Origin: Chamaecrista fasciculata | Lineage: Eukaryota; Streptophyta; Magnoliopsida; Fabales; Fabaceae | NCBI GenBank assembly: GCA_003254925.1 | Contig: QANZ01006681.1 | Coordinates: 1-64,000, forward strand | Direction: 5' to 3' | Length of the DNA: 64,000 bases | In this document: in pieces, positions 23,302 to 34,454 of the stretch | How positions within the stretch are numbered: position 1 is the first letter of the stretch | Layout of the letters: each line of letters starts with the position of its first letter | Position numbers and translations under genes: made by a program | Notes under the pieces: generated by a model | What the model was told of the DNA's origin: nothing | The model's database searches: none | The model's input: the letters and a program-made list of their open reading frames with translations, nothing else

Positions 23302-23372
23302 TAAATTAAACGTTGGTGGCATAATTGACAATTAGACCATTTTGGATCAATCTTTACAACGTTGGTGCTGCT

Positions 23373-23452
23373 GACGACGGTGGTGGTGGTGGTGGTGAAA
23401 ATGATGATGAATGAAGAAGAAGAAGAAGATGATGATGATGATGATGATCCAT
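23373..23452. repeat. Simple repeats (GGT)n, (GAA)n, (GAT)n
   Basis: Consecutive triplet runs: GGTGGTGGTGG, then AGAAGAAGAAG, then GATGATGATGATGATGATG. The open frame across them encodes only homopolymeric Val/Glu/Asp and is not considered a gene. Confidence 0.8.
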
Positions 23453-23563
23453 CCGAAGAAGATGATAATGATTTTGGTTGTTTATTTTTTATTTTTTATG
23501 TGAAATCTATTAAAAATATCTATTTGTTTCTCTTTTCTTACATTCTGATCCTATTATAAAATA

Positions 23564-25000
23564 GGACTTTGAGCTGAGGAACTGATCGCACTCGTCGCTA
23601 GGTGGCCAAAAATACCGTAATTAATGCACTATAGTGGTGCAATCCGAGTCGATCTCTCAAGGAACTTTTGTGCAAAGTTTAAAAGCAACAATACCAAATT
23701 TTCACTAATCGAGTGAAAGCAAAGGAAAGTTGTTCATTGAGTGATTATCTATGACCTAAAACAATAATTAAATAAAGCAATAATATTTTTGGGTTTTTGA
23801 CTAAAGGACCGAATTGAAAGGCAAGAATAATAAATAAACGGATTAACCAAATTGAGAGAGTACCCGACAGAGCAATTGGATTAAGCAATCATCACTACTA
23901 AAGATAAATGGAGCATCTCACACAAATCATCCTAAGGTAGTCACTAATAACTCAATGACTTAGATTAACAATGTTATCATGAAAATACCTCAAACAAGAT
24001 AAGTCACAACAAGAATTGAAAACCTTCTTTCAATTGATGATAAAGAAGATCAAGAAACATAATCTTTATAACAAATACCATTGTCAAAGCTATATACCTA
24101 TAATTATAACCAAACTAGTATGGACTCTAGGGTTACAATCAAGATATAATTAAAGAAATAAAACCAAGTTCTTAATCAAGAATCAGAATTCACAAATAGT
24201 TCTCATGTCCAACTAGAAATCAAGAACAAGAAAGTAAACCCTAATTCTAGTGTGAGAAAAACCTTCTAATTGTGAAACCCTAGTTCATGGTTTGCTCCAA
24301 TGCTCCTCCGGGTATGATTGTTTAGCCGCTCATGGTGGACAGATGAAAAACTTCAGAGTTGATTGCCATGATTCCACAAAAGCTTCACAAGAAGATGAGA
24401 ATGGCTAACCACCAAGATAAAGAATGTGTAAACTCTCTCCAAGCAAGCGTAAAAACCTCCAACTGACCTCAAGACCCATCATATATGAAATTTTCGGCTC
24501 AAACCAAGAAAATCTAGGTCAGAATCATCAAAATCGGGCTTGGGCCTATATAATTAAAATTAGCCGCAAATCCCGCCGCGGGCTATGCCGATGACGGTTT
24601 CAGTGGCGGGTCAAGCAGAAGTTTTAGTTCGTCTCGGTTTGGTCCCTGACTCGTCTCCAAACATCCTTGAGCCTTCCTCGAAGTATTTCAGCACTTTGGA
24701 CTTCAATAAAACCTATCAAGAACATCGAGAAACTAAGTGAATTCTCAGGATAAAGAGGATCAATCAAATAATAAAGATTAAACCCGAGAAAACCGCACAA
24801 TTGATCACAAAATAGTCCAAATAATCGTCAAACCTCAAGGCATCATATTTTATCATAAAAGGACATGAAGGCATGCAATTGAATCCCAAATGAATATAAA
24901 ATGCCTTAAAATGTCACTAAAATATATGATGAAATATGGTCAGATCAAGAACCAAAATGAAACTTTAAGCAAACCTGAGGGACCAAAATAGGACTTTAGC
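23564..25000 (-). repeat. Unclassified LTR-like dispersed repeat
   Basis: There is no open frame of note. Both ends carry AAAATAGGACTTT (23556 region and 24984 region), which could be a target duplication or terminal direct repeat. On the minus strand the text has LTR-like features, including a CCCGCGGCGGGA block (24570 region) and AGGGTTT-rich runs. The class is uncertain. This is a description, not an identification. Confidence 0.35.
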
Positions 25001-25154
25001 CAAAAAAAATTTGACACATAGGCAACTATTAGCCCAGTCAGCTGACACATCAACTTTTTCCGTCAATCTAATTAACAGAGTTAGAGGTTAGGGTATAATT
25101 AACAACAATGTGAAATGTTGGGGGCATAATTGACACAAAACAAATGTTGGGGGC

Positions 25155-26234
25155 TGATCAACCCAAATATTGATATGTTATTTGGTCTTCTTTTCACATG
25201 TTTATAGTGATAATTTATTGCAATTAGACCAATTAATATACTAAGGGCTGCACCAAGGTATGGCATAATAAATTGGTTAAAATAGACTATTTAGCGTTTA
25301 TTTATTGTACTTTATAAATAGGTGCTATTTAATGGTATATTTAGTGTTTCAGACATCCAAACAAGGCCAAACCAAAAGGGAAACATCTAGAATCAATGAG
25401 AAGATATCAACAAGCACAAGAAACGCTTGTGTCGTTGGACGTGCCGCCGGCACAAATAAGCAATTCCCGCGGCACACGTCTCTGAGAGTGTATGACGTCA
25501 GCAGATAAGCTTGCACGCAATTTTAGCTTGAGCCGTTATTTGAGTCGCTGGCCCAAGTAGGAATTCTTACGGCACACGCAAGTAAAAGGTTTGAAAGATA
25601 TGTTTTGGACGGCCAGGATTCAAGATATGAAGATGCAGTGGAGATATTCTGCATATCTCGCAGTGCCGCCAGCCTGTGCTGCTGGCGCATCCCGCGACAC
25701 AAGTCCAAATCAGTTCCACACTATGAAGCATGGACACTTACACGGACACGGGACACGACACGGACACGGACACAGCGACATGCCAAACTTTCAAAATTAC
25801 ATGACACGACACATCATATATTTATATATAAAAATAATTAAATATTCATAATTTTTAATGAAAAATTTAAAATTACAATTTTTATTCATAATATATGTCA
25901 TATCTACTATTATTTTATTTTGTCTGTCATGTTAAAGTTATAAAAATTTGATTTATATTCTAAAATTTGTGAATATGTGTCGTGTCGGTGTCGTACGGGT
26001 GTCGGACATTGACACGTGTCTGACACGGCGACACACCCTCAAAATGAAGTGTCCATGCTTCCTAGGTTCCACAACTTGCGGCCCAAGTCTATCATTCATG
26101 CCTATAAATAGAGCTTGTCATTCCATGCTAAAAATCATCCAACACTAATTTACGCCGAGAGAAAAATAGTAGAATAGTTTAGACTTTCTCTGCCTAGAGC
26201 ATGAGTAACTAATTAAGTAAATACTTGAGGAATG
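25155..26234 (+). repeat. 5' LTR (partial) of the outer Athila-like element
   Basis: It matches 40125-41349 over its retained length and contains a GTGCCGCCGGCAC-type GC-rich block, a TATA-like CCTATAAATAGAGC near 26101-26114, and the hAT-like MITE at 25721-26065. It ends where the nested related element begins at 26235. Confidence 0.75.
25721..26065. mobile_element. hAT-like MITE, 345 bp, 8-bp target duplication
   Basis: The termini are inverted (CTATGAAGCATGGACACT / inverse of CTAGGAAGCATGGACACT) and flanked by GTTCCACA (25713-25720 and 26066-26073). The 8-bp duplication fits the hAT superfamily, although the very first bases do not match the usual hAT tip well. The interior has a GGACACG-rich short repeat. 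It sits inside the 5' LTR of the Athila-like element and is absent from the 3' LTR. Confidence 0.65.
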
Positions 26235-27007
26235 TGATCAGCCCAAATATGAACAAGTTATTTGGCCTTCTTTTAATATGTTTAAACTAATAATATATTG
26301 TAATTAGACCAATTAATATGCTAAGGGTTGCACGAAGGTATGGCATAATAAAGTGGATAAAATAGGTTATTTAGCGTTTATTTATTGTATTTTATAAATA
26401 AGTGCTATTTAATGGATTTTTCAGTGTTTCAGATATCCAAACAGGGTCTAACCAAAGGGAATTATCTAAGAATCAACGAGAAGATATCAAATCGCACTAG
26501 ATACTCTTGTGCCGCCATGTGTGCCACCGGCACAAAATAAGACTTCTCGCGGCACAAGACTCTGAGAAGAGCCTTGACAAATGCTCATATCCCCCAGTAT
26601 TGGTTGAGTTATCTATCCTAATCTTATATCTTTCACCATTGTTCTTAGTTATATTCGAAGTTTCGATCATACCTTTGAATATGGTTTGTGACATAATTAA
26701 AGTGATACTTCAATCCTGTATCTTTATGAACTAGGATGGTGGAATTCATGATTATTCTCTAGGATATCTTTACATTATTGTTCATTCCTCGTTTATATTA
26801 TTGTTCTTATACTTATCTTTATAGCCTCACCTAAGTTCATAGATATTCATATAAATAATATTTATCTTTAACCACGAAGTTCCGCGAGAGATTCGACCTT
26901 GGGACAACATCTATACTATATTCTAATAAATATAGTAATACTTGCGAGGCTCAAGTATTATTAATTTGATCCGCCGGACACCTTACGACGGGTGTCCACA
27001 TCAAATT

Positions 27008-27025
27008 TGGCGCCATTGCCGGGGA
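27008..27025 (+). promoter_or_regulatory. Primer-binding site of element B
   Basis: TGGCGCCATTGCCGGGGA lies a few bases after the LTR end ..CACATCA (27003). It is the typical Athila/Tat primer site. Confidence 0.75.
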
Positions 27026-27651
27026 ACTTCTAATTAAGGATAACTGTTATTATTTGTGTGAATTCTTTGAATTCAGGAATTGCATTCATATAGTTGCATA
27101 TTATAATTGCATTAGATCTAGGATCATAGTAGGATTGCATCTACATTGTGTTTTTTTTTTATTATTTTCATTTTTCATTAAATATAAAAAAATAATTTTA
27201 AAAAATTTTTAAATTTTAAACCTTGATTCTTGCCGGATTCACTTTCAATTTGAAATTCGAATTGATGGAGTATCTTTTCAATCTGATTTTTGATTGGATC
27301 CTTTGAATTAAGATTTTTAAATTTAAAATATTATTATTATTTTAATATTTTCGTTTTTATATTTATAAAAAAACATATTCAAAAATTAAGAATATCTTTT
27401 TTCTAAATCTTGATTCTAGCAAGATTCTTTCTTTAATTTGATTATTGATTAAATTTTTAGTTGATAACCTTTTGAATTTGATTCTTGGCTAGATCTTTAG
27501 GATAAGAGATTTTATTTCATTTTTGAGAAAAAAATATAATAAGTATAAAAATATTTTAAAATTTCAAATCTTGATTCTTTCAAGATTCTTTAAATCTGAT
27601 TCTTGATTTGATTTTTCTATTTGATTTCAAGATAGGATAATCTTTTTAATT

Positions 27652-27652
27652 N
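27652..27652. other. Single unresolved base (N)
   Basis: One N in a T-rich stretch. Unlike the N at 432, no duplicated flanks are visible. Confidence 0.9.
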
Positions 27653-27715
27653 TTTTTATTTTCCCACGTTGTTAAATTCTTTTCTTTTTAGGTGGTTGAG
27701 AAATATTTCTTTTAA

Positions 27716-30222
27716 ATGTCTGACAAAATTTTTCTCCCTATGGATATTATGATGACAATGATCCTTATAATTCACATAATTCTTTTAAATATTTCTTATA
27801 ATTATAATTCACATAATTCTTCTCTTGATTCTTATAATAATAATTATAATTATGATCCTTCTTCTTATAATGATTCTTCTAATTATTATTCTCCTAGTCA
27901 GTCTTGTTCCCCTAGGTCTAATGGCTACGCAGACCAATATCAAGACATCTATGAACTAAATAGTCAGGCTTTTCAATACCCAACTCCAAGAACAGATGGC
28001 TCTAATGAAGAGTGGTTCAGTGACATGGAGAAGATGCATGAAGTATAATTGGCTAGAAGTGCGGCCATTGCTAGAGGAATTCCAGTGCCCCAAGCGATTG
28101 GTCAAAAGGAAGTCTCCTGGCAAGAAGGAATCGAGGAAATGAATGAAAGCTTTGAGCGGCTAATCAATACCCTTGATAACATAATCCAAAAGAAAAAGGA
28201 TGCTGCCCTACGATCAAGAACGATTGAATATCATGAAAGTGACCAAGGTTAAAACACCGATAGCCATCAACAAGATGATCACCAAGTCAAGGAGAGCAAA
28301 CCATCGTGAGAGGAAGATAGCAATAATGAGGGTAACACTATTAATAGTATTCCTTCTGTTACCTGCTCTTCTTTCTCTCATGATAATGTAGGTCAACAAC
28401 ATGACGAGGAGAATCATGTGATGCAAGACAAAACTACAACTCACACGTCTAATACTCTTTCACACGATGACTCTCTTACCTCCTTACCTGACCTCCCGAC
28501 TCACTCTAATTTGGAAGTGATCAAATCTCGGTGCGAAGAAAGTACTGATTTGGAGTTTGAGAAAACTCCAACGCTCTATTCCATTACAGATGAGGAATTG
28601 GAGCTAGTTGAGGAAGATAGTGAAGATGAGGATTGGGATGACATGCAACAACCTGATACTATTAGACCTAGTGATACTTACGTCAGTTATTCTGACTTAA
28701 TGGATTACCTCGATCGCAATCATGACCAGGGGTGTGCAAAAATGGGTCAACCCGAATAACCCGACCATACATATCGGGTTCGGTCGGTTCGAGTTCAACC
28801 ATTCGGATGTTATCGGATCTGATTTTTCAGAAAAAGTCGGTCTGATCGGGTTATCGGGTGAACTCGTTTTAACCCGATCAAACCCGACCCGTCCCAAATA
28901 AATGATAGAAAGGAAAAAAAATAATATATGAAATGTGTACTGCAACTAAAGTGTGGAACTGAAGACTATGAATCGGCCCTCTCAAGACTCGTTCTCACAG
29001 TCCCACTCTCCCACTCTCACTCTCAAATCGCTCTCACAGTCCCACTCTCTCACTCTCACTCTTAAACCGCAAGAGGCTACACACAAGTCGTGAACTGAAA
29101 CTGAAGTTTGACGTCGGCATCCCGAAAACCATCACTACCGTCAAGAAGTAGAACGCCGGAAACCACCACCACCACCACTGTCTATCAAGACGCCGCTCTG
29201 CACTCTCCATTCTTATCTCGAAGCTTTTTTCTTTGGGTACGAGTATCTGACGCTTTCTTCTTCTCAACACAATATGAAGAATTTGTTTCTAAAATAAAAT
29301 ATTGTATGTCTGAATTCTCATTGTCTTCTCACTTACTCCTTTGACTATTTTATTATTAGATTATTATTTTTATTTAAATTTCAATTTGAACTACTTATTT
29401 TATTTATAATTAAATGATTTCCTTCTTTTTTTTTTGCCACTCGTGTACTGTAGTCTATGACTATCACTCTATGCTATTAGTCTATTACTACTTTAACTTC
29501 TTATCACATCCTATCACATTGGAAGTTGGATGGATTTCAAAAAAATTAAAAAAATTCATCTGAACCCGCCCGAAACCCGATTCAACCCAATGACTTCGGG
29601 TTCAATGGGTTGACGGGCGGGTTCGGGTTACAAAATCTCAACCCGCTACTTACCATATCAATCCGCTCACCCAATTCATGTTATTTCTTTTACCCCTCTT
29701 TCATTTTCTTGTGATGCAACAAGTAAGCAATTTCGTGAGGACGATGGAACTAAATTGGAAGACTTCAATCTTCATGACTATGATGAATCACTCCTCTCTA
29801 CCCCATTACTTGACATAGATAGCCCTTGCGAATGCAATGGTGGGCCCTGTAAATATTGTCAAGAAATCGATGATTGGCTCACCATGGATCAAAACACCTT
29901 GGAAGCAGTTGAAGTTTCCAAGGACAAGGTGCTAGAAGAAGAAGAAGAATTAAAAGAAGAATCCGAGAACCCACCGTCGCAAGGAATTTGCGAACAACTT
30001 GAAATAGAGAAGCCTCATCTTACTCATATTGATTTTGTTATTCCTAACCCTATTTCCACACCACCATCTATTTATGATTATATTTCTTTATGTGGTATAG
30101 GTGTGAAGGAAACTATTAAAGAGGAGCACACTGACCAGAGGGAAGGGAACTTCATACGTTCCCTCGAGCACCGATGCCTCCTGCCCCTTTGGATTTTCAA
30201 AGAGAATTTGAAGCCCGATTAA
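27716..30222 (+). CDS. Remnant coding region of element B, function unrecognised
   Basis: Open stretches lie at 27716-28252, 28418-28759 and 29755-30222. The first encodes an Asn/Tyr/Ser-rich segment followed by SNEEWFSDMEKMHEV, the second an acidic Ser/Asp/Glu-rich segment. The third carries CECNGGPCKYCQEIDDW within an acidic context. That Cys pattern resembles CLCKNLSICAECLSIEEW in the outer element's gag-protease frame (36361-36890 region), which suggests a shared origin. A DNA transposon interrupts the region at about 28727-29690. I do not recognise a defined domain. Confidence 0.4.
28727..29690. mobile_element. hAT-like element inside element B
   Basis: The left end CAGGGGTGTGCAAAAATGGG is a common plant hAT tip, followed by AACCCGAATAACCCGACC words. 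Inverse-complement words (GGGTTCGGGTT, CAACCCGC) appear at 29570-29680. The middle holds a CTCTCACTCTCA-rich leader-like stretch. The right tip is not clear, so the end is approximate. It interrupts the coding stretch of element B. Confidence 0.5.
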
Positions 30223-32331
30223 GCTTCAAGTTGTTTCTTCTTCCCACTTATCTCATATTCATTATTTCCAATTTTATTTGCGAGATAAGTGTGGAGGAGG
30301 AAAAAACTCCAGTAGGTTAGCTTTTATTGCTTTCAATATTTTATTTATTATTTCATTTTCGTTTGGTTGCCCAAAGTGATTTGATCAGTTTGGATCAGCC
30401 CAAGTTATCTTATTGTTTTCAGTTTTTTTTAAACTTTCGTTTTTTTTATGATTTTGTTTCGGTTTTTGTTTTGAGTCACACTCCCTGATCATTATTATAT
30501 GAAATCTCAAAAATTATATTCTCCTCTGGTCTAGAAAAGGGAAATTATGATTTATGTCCTTTTCTTAAAAGCCCTTTTGCAAATTAATTTATTTTTGCTT
30601 TGTTTAGTATTTCTCCCTTTTATTTTTAATTCATTGTTCTCTTATATTGAGGATAATATGCAAGCTTTAAAGTGTGGGGGAGTGGTAAACTTTGCAAGTT
30701 CATCTTTTTGAGCTACTATTAAAAAATAATGGTACATGTGCATTGATCATTAGGTAGTAAATAATTTTCTTCTAACTATTTCTTGAATTTGATCACCTCA
30801 ATTGATAGTTTAGCATAAATTTTTTCCTACCCATAAAATTTATTACTCTCCATTATTTTTATGATATCAAGTACTATCATTGATAATTAAATATTTATAT
30901 TCCCGATTTTAAATTTCCTCTTCTCTTTCCCTTATTTTTATTATTATTGCCCTTTAACATTGAGGACAATGTGTTCTTCTAAATGTGGGGGAGAGAGGAG
31001 TAAATTCACACTCTTACCTTAGTTCTTTACTCCTATTTGATTCTAACATTGAGGATAATGCTAAGTTTTAAGTGTGGGGGAGAGGAGTAAGTTAGAGTAA
31101 CTTACATTTTGGTTTACCCGAAAATTTTTTGTGCCTATTTGTCTTGGTGTTTGATTTAAATGTTCTACGCTGTTATTTTTCACTTTTTGAGTAGAATTCG
31201 AATTAGTTGAATTTTTAATATGTTTTAAAGTTTTGAGTGAACAATTTTATATTTGTGATAAAAGTTTAGTCTTAGTTGTTCTCTAGAGCCTTAGAATAAT
31301 CTGAGTAATATTCTAAGTTTAGTAGTATTGTTTGATTTTTATAGACCAATTTGAGAGAAACCCATCATAGTTGGAAGTTTAAGCCTAAATATTTCCTATC
31401 TTTTGAGTGACATTTTAGTCTCTTAGTTTTGTTTTCTCTAGAACTTGTTTTAATTCTTGGTTAAAGCTTTATGTGATTAAATATCCTTAATATGATAGAG
31501 GCATTTGTTTCTTCACCCTTTTATCCCAAACACTTGCCATAAACACATTATCCCTTATTAGCCCCTTTGAGCCTTTTAAATTAGGTGTTGTCAAAATGAC
31601 TAAGGATTTCTTTTAGTGGAAGTTGTTGCCATAATCCTTGTTTTCATCACTCTTAAGAATTGGTTTTGCCAGTTATATTCAGAAAAAAAAATACATGAAA
31701 AAAGAAAAATGAAAAGTATCTTGCAAAAAATAAAAAGAAAGAAAAATCGAAGGAAAAGCAAGAGAAAAAGATTAGCTAATCAAAAGAAAAGAGTGTTGTG
31801 CCTATTGACTCTTAGAAAAAATACATGAGCTTCAAGTAGATTGGCAATTTCCCTTGGAAAGGAGGATGAAAGTTTCATAAGGTATTGGTTTTCAAGTATA
31901 CTAAATTAAACCTTGAATGTCAACATTTAACACCAAAATTCCTTTCTTTTTCATACACTTATTCAATATAGCCTTTTCTCATTCATTACAACCCTATTAA
32001 AGACCTCTTGATTTTGGATAATTTAACACTTGTGGTGGAGACCTTGAGAATTTCTACAAGCCTATGGTAGGAAACTTAGTCTAAGGAATGACTTGAGAGA
32101 AAAATGCCCAATTAGTGAGGAGAGCGATACACTTTTGGAATTGGTCTTATAGAAATTAGATCGCACTGCTTTACAGAGTTACTTGCTTGGTGGATTCTCT
32201 TACTCTAGGTTATAACTATGTGCTAGCCTCGAATCATGAACTTGGGAAAGTTCCTTGATTCTTTGGCATATTCTCTTTTCTTCTACTTCGTACCTTTGCT
32301 CAGGAGTGCAAAGTCTTAAGTGTGAGAGATT
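30223..32331 (+). other. 3' non-coding region of element B with repeated purine tracts
   Basis: No gene. The motif ACATTGAGGAYAATRT followed by AAGTGTGGGGGAG appears three times (about 30650, 30955 and 31050). Similar text lies before the outer element's 3' LTR. The GGGGGAG runs resemble polypurine tracts. A Lys-rich open frame at 31616-31828 looks accidental. Confidence 0.55.
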
Positions 32332-32901
32332 TGATCAGCCCAAATATGAACAAGTTATTTGGCCTTCTTTTAATATGTTTAAACTAATAATATATTGTAA
32401 TTAGACCTATTAATATGCTAAGGACTACTACACCAAGGTACGACATAATAAAGTGGATAAAATAGGTTATTTAGCATTTATTTATTGAATTTTATGGGTT
32501 TTTCAGTGTTTCAGATATCCAAATAGAGTTTAACCAAAGGGAATCATCTAAGAATCAACGAGAAGATATCAAATCGCACAAGATACTATTGTGCCGCCAT
32601 GTGTGCCGCCGACACAAAATAAGACTTCTCGCGGCACAAGATTCTGAGAAGAGTATGACGTCAGCAAGTAACATTCAGCATAAAAATAGGATGAGCCATT
32701 ACTTGAGTCGACGGCCCAAGTGAAGAGTCCCACGACACACGCAAGTTAAAAGATAAAAGATATGTTTTGACGGCTAGGATTCAAGATATCAAGATACAGC
32801 GAAATATTCCGGATATTTCGTCATGCCGCGAGTTTGAGCCGCCGGCCCATCCAACGACCCAAGTGCAAATCTGTTCCTTGACTTGCGCCCCAAGTATATG
32901 A
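32332..32901 (+). repeat. 3' LTR (partial) of element B
   Basis: It starts TGATCAGCCCAAATATGAAC, as at 26235, and stops where the LTR-like block at 32902 begins. Confidence 0.65.
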
Positions 32902-34440
32902 TGGAGATTGTGCCCTAGGGCCAATCATTTTATGTGTATGTTTTGAACATATTGATTAATTTATAGATGATAAATTATGTTGTTATCATATTATTAGCAT
33001 GTTTACTATGATAGTGTCCTTGATTAATTATGTGATAATTAATCTAAATCCGTCCCTGGTCGATTGTTCTCGTGGGAGCGAGAATGAACCAAGACCAGCA
33101 TGACCTCGGTGTATGGAGATACATGCACTAGATGCTTTACGAGAGTCATGATGCAATTATGTAAGGGGTTACAAGTTGCTGGACCGACCCGGAGAGTCCT
33201 GCATGGGTTTTAGTCATGAGCTAGCCTCTCCTGTACACCTGTCACGATGCCCTTAGACCTAAGGTCTTAACTATTCCGGCGTTGTAGATGTCAAACTTTG
33301 GCCTAGTCCAACGTTGCCCGTAGCAGGGTAGCCATACAGGCTAGGTACGAGTTTGGTTGTTTACCGTGCTGAGGAATGTGGTTGACCAAGATGGGATTTT
33401 GTCCCTCATTAAGTTGAGAGATATTTGAATGGGCCCTTCGATGAGTCTGTCCAAGGAATGTGTGGCCACACAGGGAAATGGGACTAACTCAAGGAATCGA
33501 GAAAGTTATGGTTTGGATTAAGGATGACTTTCTCGTGCCTTATCCATGACCAAAATATTGTGTGACAATCGGGATCAAGACAAGGTTGTACTAAGGTTAA
33601 ATCGTTTAGCGTTAAAGCGATAAAACTCACGTGTTTTAGGTAGTCGTGATGGCTTGCTAGAGTCTGCTCTCGACTTGTGAGTCAGAGGGATGGCTTGCTG
33701 CCAACTTCACGTGAGGCCTGCTGGGTCACACACGAGCAGGATCAAGATGTCATAATGGGACACGAATTAGGGTTAATTCGTGCGTCACTTTGGTGACACA
33801 ATTTAAGACATAGTTGAGTGTCTTAGGACATGAAATCTTGTCTTAAATAAATATCTACGTTTATGATATTTAAATTTGTTGGACAAGTTTAAATATATTA
33901 ATTGTTAAATAGTTAATTGGATTAATCTATTTACAATTATATTCTTGTTTATAATATTAGGGAATAATAAATTAAATAAGCTTCCTAAAAGTTAGGAGAT
34001 TATTGATTTATTAAATTCTCTAATATTAGGATAACAAGAGGAGAGGGTGGCGCCTCATTGGTCTTATTTTAATTAATGAAATTGTTTTGTTAATTAAATC
34101 AAGATTTGAATTTGAATTCAACATTTGATTTTGATTTCAAGATTCAAGTTTGAATTAAAGATATTAGGGTAATATTTTAATTCAATTTGTTAGGGAAATT
34201 AATAATCGGTTATAACTTCCTAAGAGTTAGGGTTGTTATTTTAATTATTAAATTCCTATAAAAATACCATGAGGATGGCGCATTGTTGAAGATCCAATGG
34301 GCAAGATTTGATCTTGCATTTTGGTTTTCAAGATTGCATTTTGAATTTCAAATTAAGATATTAATGTAATATTTTAATTAAGAATTCAAATCCTCTGGAC
34401 TCGGAAATAGAGAAAACCCTTAGATCCCTTAGGAAAGGTA
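32902..34440 (+). repeat. LTR-like block C, unclassified
   Basis: It begins TGGAGATTGTGCCCTAGGGC and runs about 1.5 kb without an open frame. A TATA-like CCTATAAAAATACC sits near 34253, followed by a leader-like stretch up to the gag start at 34455. This is consistent with an LTR of another family (or a solo LTR) joined to the internal part of the outer element. No primer site is visible before the gag, so the junction is probably a rearrangement. The right edge is uncertain. Confidence 0.4.
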
Positions 34441-34454
34441 GGAAAGAAAATAAT

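Larger units (their letters stand above)
26235..32901 (+). mobile_element. Nested non-autonomous Athila-related element B
   Basis: LTR copies lie at 26235-27003 and 32332-32901 (the second truncated), both starting TGATCAGCCC. They are related to, but clearly more diverged from, the outer element's LTRs. A TGGCGCCATTGCCGGGGA primer site follows the first LTR. The interior codes only for low-complexity or unrecognised protein (27716-30222), and I see no gag, reverse transcriptase or integrase. It is broken, with a DNA transposon inside. Confidence 0.65.

Noticed and set aside
23362-23559. 65-codon open frame with Val, Glu and Asp runs
   Set aside because: It is translated trinucleotide repeat (GGT, GAA, GAT) with an AT-rich tail, and no homologous spacer has it.
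29034-29344. Two opposing frames around CTCTCACTCTCA runs, resembling a 5' exon
   Set aside because: Inside a hAT-like insertion and composed of simple repeats; no support for a gene.
31616-31828. Lys/Arg-rich 70-codon frame
   Set aside because: A-rich 3' non-coding region of a retroelement; the composition explains the frame.
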